Program-made: the position numbers and the translations under genes | The notes under the pieces: model-generated | Databases searched by the model: none | The model's input: the letters and a program-made list of their open reading frames with translations, nothing else | What the model was told of the DNA's origin: nothing | NCBI GenBank assembly: GCA_001599835.1 | Contig: BCIC01000007.1 | Span: 938,655-1,002,654 of the forward strand | Reading direction: 5' to 3' | DNA from: Thermoascus crustaceus | Taxonomy: Eukaryota; Ascomycota; Eurotiomycetes; Eurotiales; Thermoascaceae | Length of the DNA stretch: 64,000 nucleotides | Part shown: positions 11,519 through 21,865 of the stretch, piece after piece | Position numbering within the stretch: position 1 is the stretch's first letter | Layout of the letters: each line of letters opens with the position of its first letter

Positions 11519-13489
11519 GATGGGCGTGATTGTCGAGGAATGCTCGATACGAATTTAGTAATGCAGTGCTAACGCGAGCAGTATGATATGGATAATGTAG
11601 ATGTAAGAGATGCAATGTAGAATGTCGTCTGTTCCCATAGGAGGGTCAGCGTATAACTGCGGAGGGAAAACAATATTACCGTAAGTGAGGCGCGTAATGG
11701 AAGTTGATGACAGTTTTGGTTTTGTTGTGCCCAGTACGGAGGACAGGGAGCGTTGCCGTGCCAACGCACACCAGCACCGCTACCTGTTATCCGGGCGGTG
11801 AGTCGCGACTTCGACTGTCACGGGCACCTCGCTCCATACAAGTACACTGCACTCCATGGATAGAGGTCACCTGACTTGATCCTATGTTATATTAATAATA
11901 TAAACGAGGTTAGGTTTAGTTAAATACATCGCTGCACTATTACTCTATACCTTAACTATGGCTTCGGATGACTGTCATTTTCTATCCTGCGAATATATAA
12001 ATAACCCAAGCGAGAATGAGGGAAGCAACACAAGAGAGCGGCCCATCTGCTATCTATTCCATTGCAATGGCCTAGGCATACATATTATTTAGAATAGACG
12101 GCTTGGGAAGCCTCAGAGCAAGAGCAAGACTAGTCAGTAGCTAGGCACTACTTAGATTTAGGTAGGTAGATGGTTGAGAGAGCATGTCGACACCTCTCCC
12201 TCCCTCTCCTGCTTTGTTAGGTATCTATTGAATTGGAAATTGAGCCAGTAGCTATGCGATTGAAGTTACTTGTTGCAGTTCTGCTCAGAAGAAGGGCAGG
12301 GTCTAGGTAGACTATCTGAGGAAAACCATAGGTAGGTGGTGAATGCTAATGATGAACTTGTGGTCGACTATTTTTTTTTTCAGGACTTCTATTTTCTTTT
12401 TTTCTTTTTCTTTTATTTTTTTTATCATTCTCTATTGCTTTTTTTTCTTTTCTACGTCTTTCCCCTTAGGCCAGGCTGCCTGATGAATTCAATAAGCAAA
12501 GGCTACCTGACTCAACATGACATCTAATGATGTGATATGATGTGATCGACGCCCAGGAGGTGTAACGACGGGCCTAGGACTTCTTAGGCAGAGGGCCGTT
12601 GGGTTTATCTTGTAGGACAGAAGACAAGGGAAAAGATAGATAATAGTCGTTACTAGCAATACTAACTCTAGGATTGCTATTTGAGTTGACCACGGGGTCC
12701 TAATCCCCATGGTTAAAGAGCGTCTTTATATACATGATGAGTTCTTGGGCCTTTGGTGATCATAGTGATCGGGGTGATCATGGTGATCATGGTTAGTCAC
12801 GTGCTGATCAGTTCCTCCCTTCGGTCCTATAATCACCCGATCTTGTACAGGGGTCATAACAGGAGGCTCAGAATCGTGAAACTTCGGTGTAGTTCATCCG
12901 TCTACGCGCTATTACCGCTTGTTGGATCGAGCCGAGACAAAATGATACATTAGATATCTATCCAATACACAGTACGACCATTTCCCCCCCCCCGTGCCCG
13001 ACTCGACCTGAGCAGAGCGGACATGCCAATAGACCTAGGTGTTACAAGGTCACTGAGTGGGCGATGTGTGCAGTGATCTCAGAATCAGATAAAGGTATCA
13101 TTGGGATGGGAACACGGAATCCTCAGCTGGAGACAGGACTGCCCCCAATCACCATCCATCTAGGAATAAGATTCTCCACCCCTAACCATTGCTCTTCTTT
13201 GGATGCGTGAATGAGGTGAAAAGGGGTAAACTCGTCCGATAAAACCCATCAGAATGGTCATACCAAGTACAGACAGACATGGGTATCGTGGTCTGTATAT
13301 CTAACTCTAGAGCTCTGCAAAAGATCATTGAATTGGATAATTCGATATTATCATCCATGAAGGATATCATTATCATCATTATCGTGGCATACCGACTGTC
13401 AAGCTCCGTATAATATCACAGTCCCCTTTTCCCTCCCTCCTTCGAGACAGACACGAAGCAATAGGCATCTCTTTTTCTCCCACTCTCTT
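11519..13489. other. 2-kb intergenic region with repeats, no supported gene
   Basis: Contains a T-rich tract (about 12370-12440), four GGTGATC repeats with an adjoining CACGTG (12755-12803), a TGACTCA element (12508-12514), the palindrome AGTCGCGACT near 11803 and an ACCTAGGT palindrome (13033-13040). Frames are short and unconvincing. Confidence 0.5.
12755..12803. repeat. Tandem GGTGATC repeats followed by CACGTG
   Basis: Four imperfect copies of GGTGATCAT (third positions vary; the second copy starts AGTGATC) follow one another from 12755 to 12792. Three contain the palindrome TGATCA. A CACGTG hexamer lies six bases further on (12798-12803). This could be a cluster of protein-binding sites or a chance short tandem repeat. 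No neighbouring gene starts within 700 bp. Confidence 0.5.
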
Positions 13490-14149
13490 TCAAAGCACCT
13501 TCTCAGTCATATCCCTCTCATCGAACGGATCCCCAAACTCCCCTGCACCAGCAACACAAGCCGTTAGCCTTACACCCAGAACTTTCTACACAGCAAACAA
13601 GACAGGAGACGTACGCAGACTGAAATCCCGATCAACCACATACTCCATCGCGCGCTGATACTCCTCCTCCGCACGCTTATTCATCCACGACGCCCCCGGC
13701 TGCGGCTTCTCCGCTCCTTTTGTGTCTACTCCTCCCGCTCCCTGTCCCTGTTGATTGTGGTGGTAAAACTGCTGCTGCTGCTGCTGCTGCTTCATCGACC
13801 CAGGCGGGGAGAGCTCGTCATGCACGTTTGGACCGGCACCAGTGGGAGTCCGGGCGCCCGTGTGGGTGGCTTCTTCGTGGGAGAACTGGTCGGATTCCTG
13901 AGAGGAGAGCATCTCCGAGTCGTTGTCTGGGTCTGTTGTTGAGGTGGTGTGAGCTTTCTGTTTCTGGTTCCGGTTCTTTTGGTTTTGATTTTTCTTTTTC
14001 TTCAGGGTATTGTGGATGAGGGATTTCATGATTGTCGTACTGAATCTGAACTCTGCAGGTAAGAAGGTATGGAGGAGTGGGGAGTGTGACTGGAGATGAC
14101 TGCAGGTGATAAGAGGTAAGAGTCGTATGTGAAACATACCGGCTGACAT
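13490..14149 (-). CDS. Small unknown protein with polyQ tract and conserved-looking C-terminus
   Basis: Proposed exons 14149-14140, 14052-13615 and 13542-13490 give 166 residues. The last intron (72 nt, GTACGT, branch GCTAAC, GTGCAG) is convincing and replaces an unspliced tail with REFGDPFDERDMTEKVL. The first intron (GTATGT...CTGCAG) is good, but it may lie in the leader; the alternative start is the ATG at 14029 (155 residues). The middle is low complexity: lysine/asparagine-rich near the start, seven glutamines at the centre. The C-terminal about 45 residues (from SWMNKRAEEEYQRAMEY onward) look helical and acidic and are probably the conserved part. I recognise no family. It is divergent from the SUZ-domain gene at 14623. 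Confidence 0.6.
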
Positions 14150-14622
14150 ATTGCCTAGGTAGATAGATTCAGTCTCACACCCCTGTTACAGAAATAAATG
14201 AGTAATAGCAGCTTGCAGCGTTGAAAGCAAGGGCCAGAACAAAGAACAAGAACGCAGTGATAGCAGTAGTAAGTAGAGATCCCCGCCGCGGCTACCGTGA
14301 AAGACGTGTCCCCCGCACGAGGAACGGCGGTGGTGAAGCACGAGCATGGCTGCGGCGGTTCCTGGGGCGGGCCCAGCCCTACATACTGCACCGACCAAGC
14401 AGCCCGTGTGGCCGTGCGCTTCACGCCCGCCCACTACAAGCCGCGCCTTGAAACCCTTTCAAAGGTTACTTCGCCATTCTCCTCACACCTCTTTCCGTCG
14501 ACGGCGTGAGATTTTAAGGCTCGAGCAGCCCATCTATCCTCTTCAGGGCACAGCCAGGGGGCTCTCTGGCGCGTATTCTTAGTACCCCTCTTTTACTCTT
14601 GACTTCTGGTTGACCATCTGCC
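14150..14622. promoter_or_regulatory. Divergent promoter region, unknown small protein / SUZ-domain gene
   Basis: A 473-bp spacer between two divergent starts. Short GC-rich frames occur on both strands but none fits splice signals or a known family. It presumably carries both promoters. Confidence 0.4.
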
Positions 14623-15595
14623 ATGAGCCCCAATCCTCCAGGGATCCCGGACGCATGGGACGACGACTGGGAGAAACAAGCTGATGTACGCACATGAATA
14701 TATGCTGTCCCACATAATATTATACTATATATATAATATTATTTAACCCTGTCAACTGAAAGCTAACGACATGTCTGGCAGAAACTAGCCTCTGAACCCT
14801 CACCCCCTCCGGAGAAGAAAGTATCCTCGAAGGTGACCAAGGCCCAACGCAGGGCGCAGCACGCAGAATTCAACAGGCAATTGTGGGCAGAAGCGTATGT
14901 ACATGCGAATCCCGAAACAGATACACTGGCAATTCTAATACCCAGACAGAGAATCCCCGCAGACCTTTCACTTCCTGGAAACCCGCTCCAACGTCCCTCT
15001 CAAACAGGAATTTAAGCCCCCTGTCACCGTTCTCAGCCGCAGACCACAGATCGCATCGCGGCAGTCAGGAGTTGATTCCGTGACCGCGGGTGTGAGCCGT
15101 CTGGGCCTCAACGACGAGGAAGACGACTCCGAGGACGAGGCAAACAAACCGCCTGAACTGACTCCGGAGGAGCGCCAGGCGAAGGCGCTGCGCGACCTCG
15201 AAGAGAAGCAACGCAAGTACGAGGAGGTGCGTGAGAGGCTGTTCGGTAGCCCTTCCGCGTCAGGCGCGTCGTCTCCGGGAAGCACGACTCCACCGAGACA
15301 GCACCACGGTGGTGAGGGCAGAGGAAAAGGGAAAAGCCGCGGCGGTGGGAGAGACAGAAGGGAGAAGCGTGATTCATCCGCCGCATCCGGGAAATCGAGG
15401 CAGCTGTACGATCCAAACTATTCAGCCAAGCCGAAATCCCAATATCTACAGAGAGACAAACAGCAGACGGCGGCAGAATCTTACGAGAGGGATCAGCAAT
15501 CGCCGCGGCAGCAGCCTACGCGCAGCCCCAGGGGCCCAGATGGCTCTGGAAGAGGTGGCTTTGGGTTCAGCAGCAGAGGTGCAAGACAGACCTGA
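14623..15595 (+). CDS. SUZ-domain RNA-binding protein
   Basis: Three exons, 14623-14685, 14782-14894 and 14950-15595, give 273 residues. The first intron is 96 nt with a GCTAAC branch and TGGCAG acceptor; the second is 55 nt. The second junction restores LWAEAESPQTFHFLETR. The segment KPPVTVLSRRPQ (about residues 80-91) resembles the SUZ domain, a short basic RNA-binding motif with the pattern P-[VI]-x-[IVL]-L-x-R-P (as in SZRD1). It is followed by a coiled, charged stretch (TPEERQAKALRDLEEKQRKY) and a C-terminal Arg/Gly/Ser-rich tail with RGGG-type repeats typical of RNA-binding proteins. The protein begins MSPNPPGIPDAWDDDWE, a short acidic N-terminus. Role inferred: mRNA-associated regulator. 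Family assignment is moderately sure because SUZ is short. Confidence 0.8.
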
Positions 15596-15778
15596 GGGTA
15601 TCAAGGAATGGCTCAAATTGGGTGACCGGGGTCAAATCTCAATGGAATGGCTTCGGGGAGTCCAGCATGCCGCCAGGATGCTGAAGGGGCAAACCGCCCA
15701 TATGCAACCGGGTACCAGGGCATGGAATCGTTTCAAGAGGCTTCCGCATTCTGACAATGAACCACGTCAGAATGATCA

Positions 15779-16849
15779 CTATGGAAGCCCCCGCCCCGAG
15801 TTGATCGCCGTCGCAAGTTGCGACGTTCCTGGCCGGTTTTCTGCAAATGCCGTCATCGTTAGCGCCTACCTCAAGGCCTAACCAAGCTATCGGCTACTCA
15901 CCGGCATATCGCTCATAACTGTCCAAATAGAGATCGTCTCCGCTCGTCGTCGCCTTGATGTGCTCACTGTTCTCGATGGCATGCACCCAGGCGGCCCAAC
16001 GAGTCCCCGGCTCGGGGTCCGGCCAACCACGGTACGGTTTCAGTACCCGACGCAGTCGGAGAATCCATGGTGCAATCTGGACGTCGACAAACGTGATGGT
16101 CGGTCCAAGGAAGAATGGGCCGTGAGGATGAGCGGCGTCGACCAGCTTCTTGAATTCGTCTTTGAGCTCTTGAGCGTTGGAGATTTGCTTCTGCGTGTCT
16201 TGTTCTTGGAGGACACGATAGAAGCCAGGTATGATGTGACGGTTTATCTGTCGTAGTCAGCACACGGCTTGACAGTGATGGAGGAGGCAGACGAACATGA
16301 TCAGCCCATACTCGGCAGTGGGCGCGGAGTTTAGGGTCTCCGGGCGGGAGTAGCGGACGACCAGAATTGAGATCTTCGAGCTATACAGGAGTTAGGACAT
16401 TTGACGACTCAATTGGAAAGCGAAAAGGGACTGCAGGGCGATACATATTCAAGCAGCACGGTGCTCTCATAGCAGCCCCAGTCGCCGTGTCGCAGAGCAG
16501 GCACGAGCCCCCGCGGGTTCACCTCCAGCAGCGACTCGGGTTTCTTGTACGGGTCTACTTCAATATACTGATACGGGAGTCCCTTGACTTCGAGCGCGAT
16601 CCAGACGCGCTGCACAAAGGGGCTGGAAAGGAATAGATAGTTTGGTTAGCCGAGACTGAACTTAATTCACCGCGGTTGTCTAGATCTAGACGTGGGTCGC
16701 GGGTGTTCCCTAGAGACTCACCAGAAGCAGCTTCCGTACAACTTCAGATCGCTCTCCTTTGAATGTTTCTTCACGGTCCACGCAGCCAATCCCGTGGCTT
16801 TCTTGTGGTACGTCTTCTGCTGGGCCTGGTTCTGGTCAGACATGGTCAT
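15779..16849 (-). CDS. Glutathione S-transferase, omega-like (cysteine type)
   Basis: Five exons (16849-16722, 16622-16445, 16380-16297, 16247-15902, 15840-15779) give 265 residues; introns are 99, 64, 49 and 61 nt. The thioredoxin-fold N-domain contains SCFCPFVQR, with C43 as the likely catalytic cysteine of the omega/GTO class, then NPRGLVPAL and YESTVLLEYLED for glutathione binding. The alpha-helical C-domain includes GPTITFVDVQIAPW. The last splice changes the end to YAENRPGTSQLATAINSG, typical of fungal members. Function inferred: glutathione-dependent thiol transfer, reduction or detoxification in the cytosol. Two ATGs (16849 and 16843) compete as start. It is convergent with the SUZ gene, 183 bp away. 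Confidence 0.92.
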
Positions 16850-17244
16850 GATGTTTCTCTCGGGTAGTGAGATGCTTGATGTATAGAGGGGAGGAAGAAT
16901 TGGAGAGTTGCAGGTCGGTCAGACGTCAGATAATAGGGTATCTTCAGGGAAAGGAGGGGCCTGGAATGCAGGGGAGTTGATGGGATGCAGGAGCTGCCGT
17001 CGAGCGTCGCTGGAGGGCATGACGTATGCGTTCGGGTCTAGTCCCTCGCTGCTTTCTCGGGAAGAGTGACCGGCCCCGAGAAGATCGTCTCCTAGCCCCT
17101 CACAGCGACCTGTCCAACTGCACGCTGGAGATAATCGCTGTGAGGATGGAAGATATCCTGGGTCCTTATCCCTTACATATGTCGATTGGGATGTGACAGT
17201 CATGCCCAGCGTACGTGAAAGCGTGTATGACAAGCAAATGTAGC
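16850..17244. other. Spacer that may hold the 3' exon of the upstream polyQ gene
   Basis: On the minus strand an open frame ends at 16919 with a protein-like tail (INSPAFQAPPFPEDTLLSDV). It could be spliced onto the polyQ/polyN gene through an acceptor near 17137 (CTCACAG, phase 0) or near 17118 (GTGCAG, phase 2 after a short exon). Without transcripts the choice is open. If used, only 69 bp would separate its stop from the transferase ATG. Confidence 0.4.
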
Positions 17245-18981
17245 TCAAGATCCTGTACCAGAAATCAAAACAAATTGGATATGATGACCTACCATTGCTT
17301 TCTTCTTGTCCTTCTCCTGCTTGAGCAGATACCGCTGCACACTGTTCTTCTTCACCCGATCACTCTCCTCGAGCGTGTGCCTGTGGCCCCCACCGACGCC
17401 GTCGGCTTTGCCATTCCCTCCGTTGCCATTCACCCGCTGTATCGTGTAGTACTTCGCGCCATTGGCACCGGGATGGCCCTCAGGCAGAGTCGGATTCGGG
17501 GTGAGCACACCGAACGGCTGGTTCTCTCCTGTTCCTGCTCCTCCTCCTCTTGGAGTCGGAGTAGCAACCCCAACGGGACTGTTGAAGAAGCCATTACTGT
17601 TGTTATTATTAACACTCGGCGGCAAGTTCTCAGAAGAAGAGAGCTGCTCGATGCCAATTCCAGGACCAACGCCAGCACCAAGCAGCTCCGGCGGCGTCAT
17701 CTGAGCCACCGCCCCGGGGAAATATTCGGTGATCTTGATCTTGACGTCGCAGAGATCTCTCTGCCTCGCGGTCCGTCGCCGCTTCTTCTTGTTCGGGTCG
17801 TCGGATTTGGGCGTCCCCGGAGGCCGGCCCTTCAGGCGACAGTCCCAGTAGTGCGAGATGAAGGGTTTCCGCTTGTACCGCTGCGTCGAGCGGTGCGAGT
17901 AGACGTTGTCGACGTGGGGGAAGTAGGTTTGGAATCTACGCGCAGATTGTAATGTAAGCGATGCGTTTCTAATATCAAAAGAGAGATATATACGGGTTTT
18001 TGTTCTAGTGTGTTGTACATACTGCTCCTCTGTTAGGGTGATCGTCTCGTCTACGTTGAATAGTCTCTCCCTCCATGCTTCTAGGTCTGGTGGGTTCGGG
18101 ACCATTTTCATGCCGCGGAAATGTCCGCCCTCCGGTTTGTTGTTGCTGTCATCACCAGCTGCACCAGCTGCGGATGACTCCCCGGGGACTGCTGCGGCGG
18201 CGGCGGTTGCTGGAAGGTCAGCTTCCCTTGGAAGCAGCTGCGCGACGGGATTGTGCTGCTGCTGCTGTTGCTGTTGCAAGGCCTGGAGCATTTCCAGGTG
18301 ATTATTATCATCGTTATTATGCTCCCGAGATTCGAAAGTGTTATCATTGCTGCTATTGCAGTTATTGTTAATGTTATTGTTCGGTGCTTGAGTCCGCGGT
18401 CCTGACTGCTGCTCTTGAGACGTCGTCTGCGAATTCAAATTACCGTTGCCATTGTTACTGTTGCTGCTCCCATCCTGCTGCTGCTGGCCTGGCCGCGGAG
18501 GAGGCACTGCGCCGCCAAACTGGCCATTATTATTATTCATGTTGTTCTTCGATTCCGTGTCAGCGGCACCGCTGACAGCTGCGAGCGGCCGTTTCCGCGG
18601 AGTCGTCTGCTGCGGCGGCGGCGGCGGCACGAGAAGATTGTTCACCGGCTCACCCGGTCGAGGCGGTCGGACAAAACCACTATTCGTCGTCATGGTCGGG
18701 AGGCCATGATGCTGCTGGCGTTGTTGCTGGTTGTCGATAGCAGACCCAATCGCAGCCGCTGGAGAAGAAGGGAACGGCTGGAACGCAGCCTGCTCTCCAG
18801 GCTCTGAATCGTCATCGTTATTATTATTGCTAGGGTCTTCGTCAAAATTCGTCGGAGACTGGGACGAAAGCGCCGGCGTCGTTGTCGCTGCGTCAGGCTG
18901 CTGCTGTTGCTGCTGCTGCGGTAGGTTGACGTTGCTGACGACGGGGAGCCCGTGGTGAGGTTCGAGATCCGGACTGTCCAT
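17245..18981 (-). CDS. PolyQ/polyN-rich unknown protein with a basic central domain
   Basis: Start at 18981. The open frame is 578 codons, but an 87-nt intron (18022-17936; GTATGT...CGCGTAG) lies inside, giving ...TLTEEQFQTYFPHVDNV... and 549 residues to the stop at 17245. The first about 290 residues are low complexity: Q7, N4, proline and serine runs. The central part (WRERLFNVDETITLTEEQ, then HRSTQRYKRKPFISHYWDCR, then KKKRRRTARQRDLCDVKI) is charged, has a strong basic nuclear-localisation-like stretch, and looks like the folded domain. A Gly/Asn-rich region and a lysine-rich helix (KQEKDKKKAM) follow. The C-terminus is uncertain: a GTAGGT donor at 17292 could remove the final codons and add exons reaching 16919. 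Possibly a transcription-related protein; I do not recognise the family. Confidence 0.68.
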   Translation of the reverse strand: MDSPDLEPHHGLPVVSNVNLPQQQQQQQPDAATTTPALSSQSPTNFDEDPSNNNNDDDSEPGEQAAFQPFPSSPAAAIGSAIDNQQQRQQHHGLPTMTTNSGFVRPPRPGEPVNNLLVPPPPPQQTTPRKRPLAAVSGAADTESKNNMNNNNGQFGGAVPPPRPGQQQQDGSSNSNNGNGNLNSQTTSQEQQSGPRTQAPNNNINNNCNSSNDNTFESREHNNDDNNHLEMLQALQQQQQQQHNPVAQLLPREADLPATAAAAAVPGESSAAGAAGDDSNNKPEGGHFRGMKMVPNPPDLEAWRERLFNVDETITLTEEQYVQHTRTKTRIYLSFDIRNASLTLQSARRFQTYFPHVDNVYSHRSTQRYKRKPFISHYWDCRLKGRPPGTPKSDDPNKKKRRRTARQRDLCDVKIKITEYFPGAVAQMTPPELLGAGVGPGIGIEQLSSSENLPPSVNNNNSNGFFNSPVGVATPTPRGGGAGTGENQPFGVLTPNPTLPEGHPGANGAKYYTIQRVNGNGGNGKADGVGGGHRHTLEESDRVKKNSVQRYLLKQEKDKKKAMVGHHIQFVLISGTGS

Positions 18982-19393
18982 GGCTCAGGCTCATAAGCTC
19001 AGAGAGGCTCTCTCTGAACCTATGAACGGATGGGCTTGCTCGGTCTTCGGTCGCGGTCTCGGTCGGAGTGTGGGGGTGTCCGTAAGCTCAGGCTCGGGAT
19101 CGAAGACGCTGCTTTTGAGCGCGCGGGAGAGCGATGGTTGAAGCGGCGCTGCGTTTGCGGGAGGTGAGGATGCGGTCACGTGTGGTACTCTTTGTTCATC
19201 AAGTACTAACACAGAGTACTACATGACCACAACCCACAAAAAGAAAAAGAATTGCTCTCTTCTACGGTGTAGAAATCGGGCTTCCAACCAGAACTCCTTA
19301 GGTATAGCACCGTACATATATCACTTATAATACAGCAGAGCATACACCCTAGGAGTTCCCTCGGGTCCACAGATAGAATGTATAGATCACCGG
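18982..19393. other. Spacer upstream of the polyQ gene
   Basis: 412 bp between the polyQ gene start and the 3' end of the membrane-protein gene, both on minus. It serves as promoter and leader for the former. A CACGTG occurs near 19178 (TCACGTGTGG). Nothing coding is seen. Confidence 0.4.
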
Positions 19394-20145
19394 TTACATA
19401 CCCTTCCCCCCCTTTTCAATCTCCCCCCTCTTCCCTGCGAACCTCTTCTCCGCCTCACGATTCTTAAATGGGAACCCCGCCGTCCTCTTATCCGCCCCTG
19501 TCTTCCGACTGATCCGTCCATGGCTGCTCCCGAACAAGATACACCACAGCCCCACGAACCCCACGGCCCCCGAAAGGGACATGCCCAGCGCAAACGCCGC
19601 CTGCCCGCTCGTCGTGTACCGCGTGTAAGCATGAAATCCGCACAGGGCGTGGAATATGGACGTTACTGTAATCGTGGGCACGGCGTAGGGGGCGCGGGGG
19701 TCATTCTCATCCGTCGAGACGGGCTCCGAGACGGTCGCAGTCAGTGGGATCGAACCGGTCAGGAGGACGGTCATCACGGCGAGGGTGAGCAGGCTGAGGC
19801 CGAAACAGCGGGCGAAGTAGGTTTCGATTGCTTTTAGGTCTGGTGTTAGTCGGGAATGCTACTTTCGAGATAATAAGTACATAGGACGTACCGGACGGCG
19901 GCCTCGTCTCATCCAGGAGCATCGTTACGATCATCTTGGGCGAAGATATCAGCGGGATGCCTTGTATCGTGAACCAGGCAGCCGTGCTGTACGTGTATGC
20001 GTAGAAGACCTGGTTCAAAGGAAGAAGAAAGGATCGATCAATTAGCTTGCTGGTTCGTGACTGCTCTGGAGTAGAGATACTTCGTGTAATAGATAGATAC
20101 AGACAAATAGGGATAAGAAAAAGAATACATTCAACTTACATCCAT
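19394..20145 (-). CDS. Small membrane protein with about four transmembrane helices, unknown function
   Basis: Three exons: 20145-20140 (only ATG GAT), 20009-19892 and 19830-19394, giving 186 residues. Introns of 130 and 61 nt have GTAAGT...ACCAG and GTACGT...AAAAG ends, and both junctions keep frame (MDVFYAYTYST; PPSAIETYFAR). Hydrophobic stretches: around residues 8-25 (WFTIQGIPLI), 45-62 (FGLSLLTLAVMTVLL), 84-100 (ITVTSIFHAL) and 110-130 (ALGMSLSGAVGFVGLWCILF). The C-terminus is cytosolic-looking, basic and lysine-rich (KNREAEKRFAGKRGEIEKGG). The topology fits a fungal-specific membrane protein family of unknown role, perhaps of the endoplasmic reticulum or mitochondrion. The six-base first coding exon is unusual but its donor is near-ideal. 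Confidence 0.75.
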
Positions 20146-20908
20146 GATGGTTTCCAGGGTAATTCACGAGTCAAACCACTAATCAATCAATTGGGAAAAA
20201 GGAAATGGAGATAATGGTACGGGTAGGTTGGAGGTTGGAAAGGGAGCTTTCGGAGATCCAGTGCGGCTGAGCTCGAAGGGACGCTGCATTCGCCAGCGGG
20301 CAGCCAGTCAATCGGTCAGCCCGCATGCCCACGCCCTATCTTATATAGTCGATACGGAGCTCCATCAATCTGCTCCCTGCCAGCCAGGTTCCTGCGTTCT
20401 GTATTTTTGCCCAGTTTTTACTCTGAACATGTACGTCAAGGACATAAAGCTGGTGGACCAAGTCCCCTCCGCAATCATGACATCATAGGCGCTCCACAAC
20501 GGTTTTGCCGTGTTTGCGGGTCCCGGCAGAACGTCCTAACATCTGTAGACATGGATTCCCTGTTTAGTAAGTCCTAAAATCTGCTTCATATCCTAAAGAG
20601 GCACATGGAGCTCTACTGTAGAACCGACAAGCACAATCTGGAATGGCAATAAATCAATTGAAGGTTGANAAAAGAAAAAAAAAAAAGAAAAAAGACGGCC
20701 CTGCCGTGAGACATAAATCGTCAATTTCAAACTCAAGACATTTTCTTCTTCCTCCTCTTTTTCACCTAAGAATCGGTTATGAAGAGAAAAAAGAAAAAAT
20801 GAGGAGGAAATAAAAAAAAAGATCAGAAAAGAAAAGAGAATCTACTCCTGCCATATCCAATAAACCCCGTGGCCGTATAACGCCGCTAATAAGGAGCCCT
20901 GGGAACAT
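20146..20908. other. Intergenic, contains one ambiguous base
   Basis: 763 bp without a supported gene. The part near 20146-20450 is the promoter side of the membrane protein. The part 20640-20850 is A/G-rich with several poly-A runs and one undetermined base (n at 20669), so read quality is lower there. It includes the 3' region of the acetyltransferase gene. Confidence 0.5.
20669..20669. other. Undetermined base (n)
   Basis: One n within an A-rich tract, intergenic, so no gene is affected. Confidence 0.99.
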
Positions 20909-21865
20909 CTACCCGGAGGTAGGCTTTGCATCAGGATCATCCACATCGTGGATGACTCGAGCCGGAACCCCCCATGCAACGCTGAACGGGGGGATGCTCT
21001 TCGTCACCACCGACCCTGCACCGATCGTGGTGCCCTTGCCAATCGTGACGCCGGGCAATATGGTGGCTCCCGCCCCGATCCAGCAGTCGTCGCCGATCGA
21101 GACGGGCCTCGTGTACACGATGCCGTCCCGGCGGGACTGAACATCCTTGTCGTGACGTTCGGTGAGGATGGTCACGTTCGGTGCAATAAGGACGCGGTGC
21201 CCGATGGTGACAAGGCCGCTGTCGTGGATGCGCAGACTGTTGAGGGCTGCTTGTTAGGAACCAGTTAACATGACCCAAGAGTCCGGTGGGGGGACTAACT
21301 TGACGTTTGCATAGACCTTGTCCCCGAGGGAGATATTGGAGCCGTACATAAAGTTGAACGGAGGCTCGAGGACCGGTTCCTCACCGACCTCCCCGAGAAT
21401 GGAACGGAGCAGCTTCTCGCGCTTATTCCTCAGGAACTGAAACATCTTTTCGGGCGGTATGGACGGGTCGTTGGGGATGATCTCCTCGTTGTACTTGGAA
21501 CAGAACCGCCGAGCGCGGAGTTTCCTGGCCTGTAATTCTGGCGACTGTAGTACTCGGAACCTGTAAAGAAATTGCCAAAAACTATAAGCTTCCTTTCACC
21601 TACGGCTTTTTGCATTCTGCCACAAGACAAAAAAAAAATAAATAAAAGAATAGGTAGGCCCGTACGGCTGTCCCGAAACCATCTTTTCATACTCCTCGCA
21701 GACTGGGCTCGAACTCCGCTTTCGAGCAGCTTGCGCCAGGCGCAGTCGACGCTGCTCTGTGTCAAAGTCGACATCGTCGGTGTCCATGCTCGTAGTAGAG
21801 GTCTCCGTCAAGATGACTCCACCGGGACCACTGGAGTCGCTATCTTCGGACACGTCCCTTGCCAT
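20909..21865 (-). CDS. Maltose O-acetyltransferase-like hexapeptide-repeat acetyltransferase
   Basis: Three exons (21865-21666, 21560-21300, 21236-20909) give 262 residues; introns are 105 and 63 nt. The N-terminal about 40 residues are Ser/Asp-rich. The Mac domain follows (CEEYEKMVSGQPFRVLQSPE), then the left-handed beta-helix with isoleucine-rich hexapeptides (SIGDDCWIGAGATILPGVTI, TIGAGSVVTKSIPPFSVAWG) typical of the NodL/LacA/Maa family. H182 in ILTERHD matches the catalytic histidine position. Predicted reaction: acetyl-CoA-dependent O-acetylation of a sugar or related hydroxyl compound in the cytosol; the acceptor is unknown. Both splice junctions restore conserved segments (GQPFRVLQ and YANVNLRIHDSG), which supports the model. 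Confidence 0.93.
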
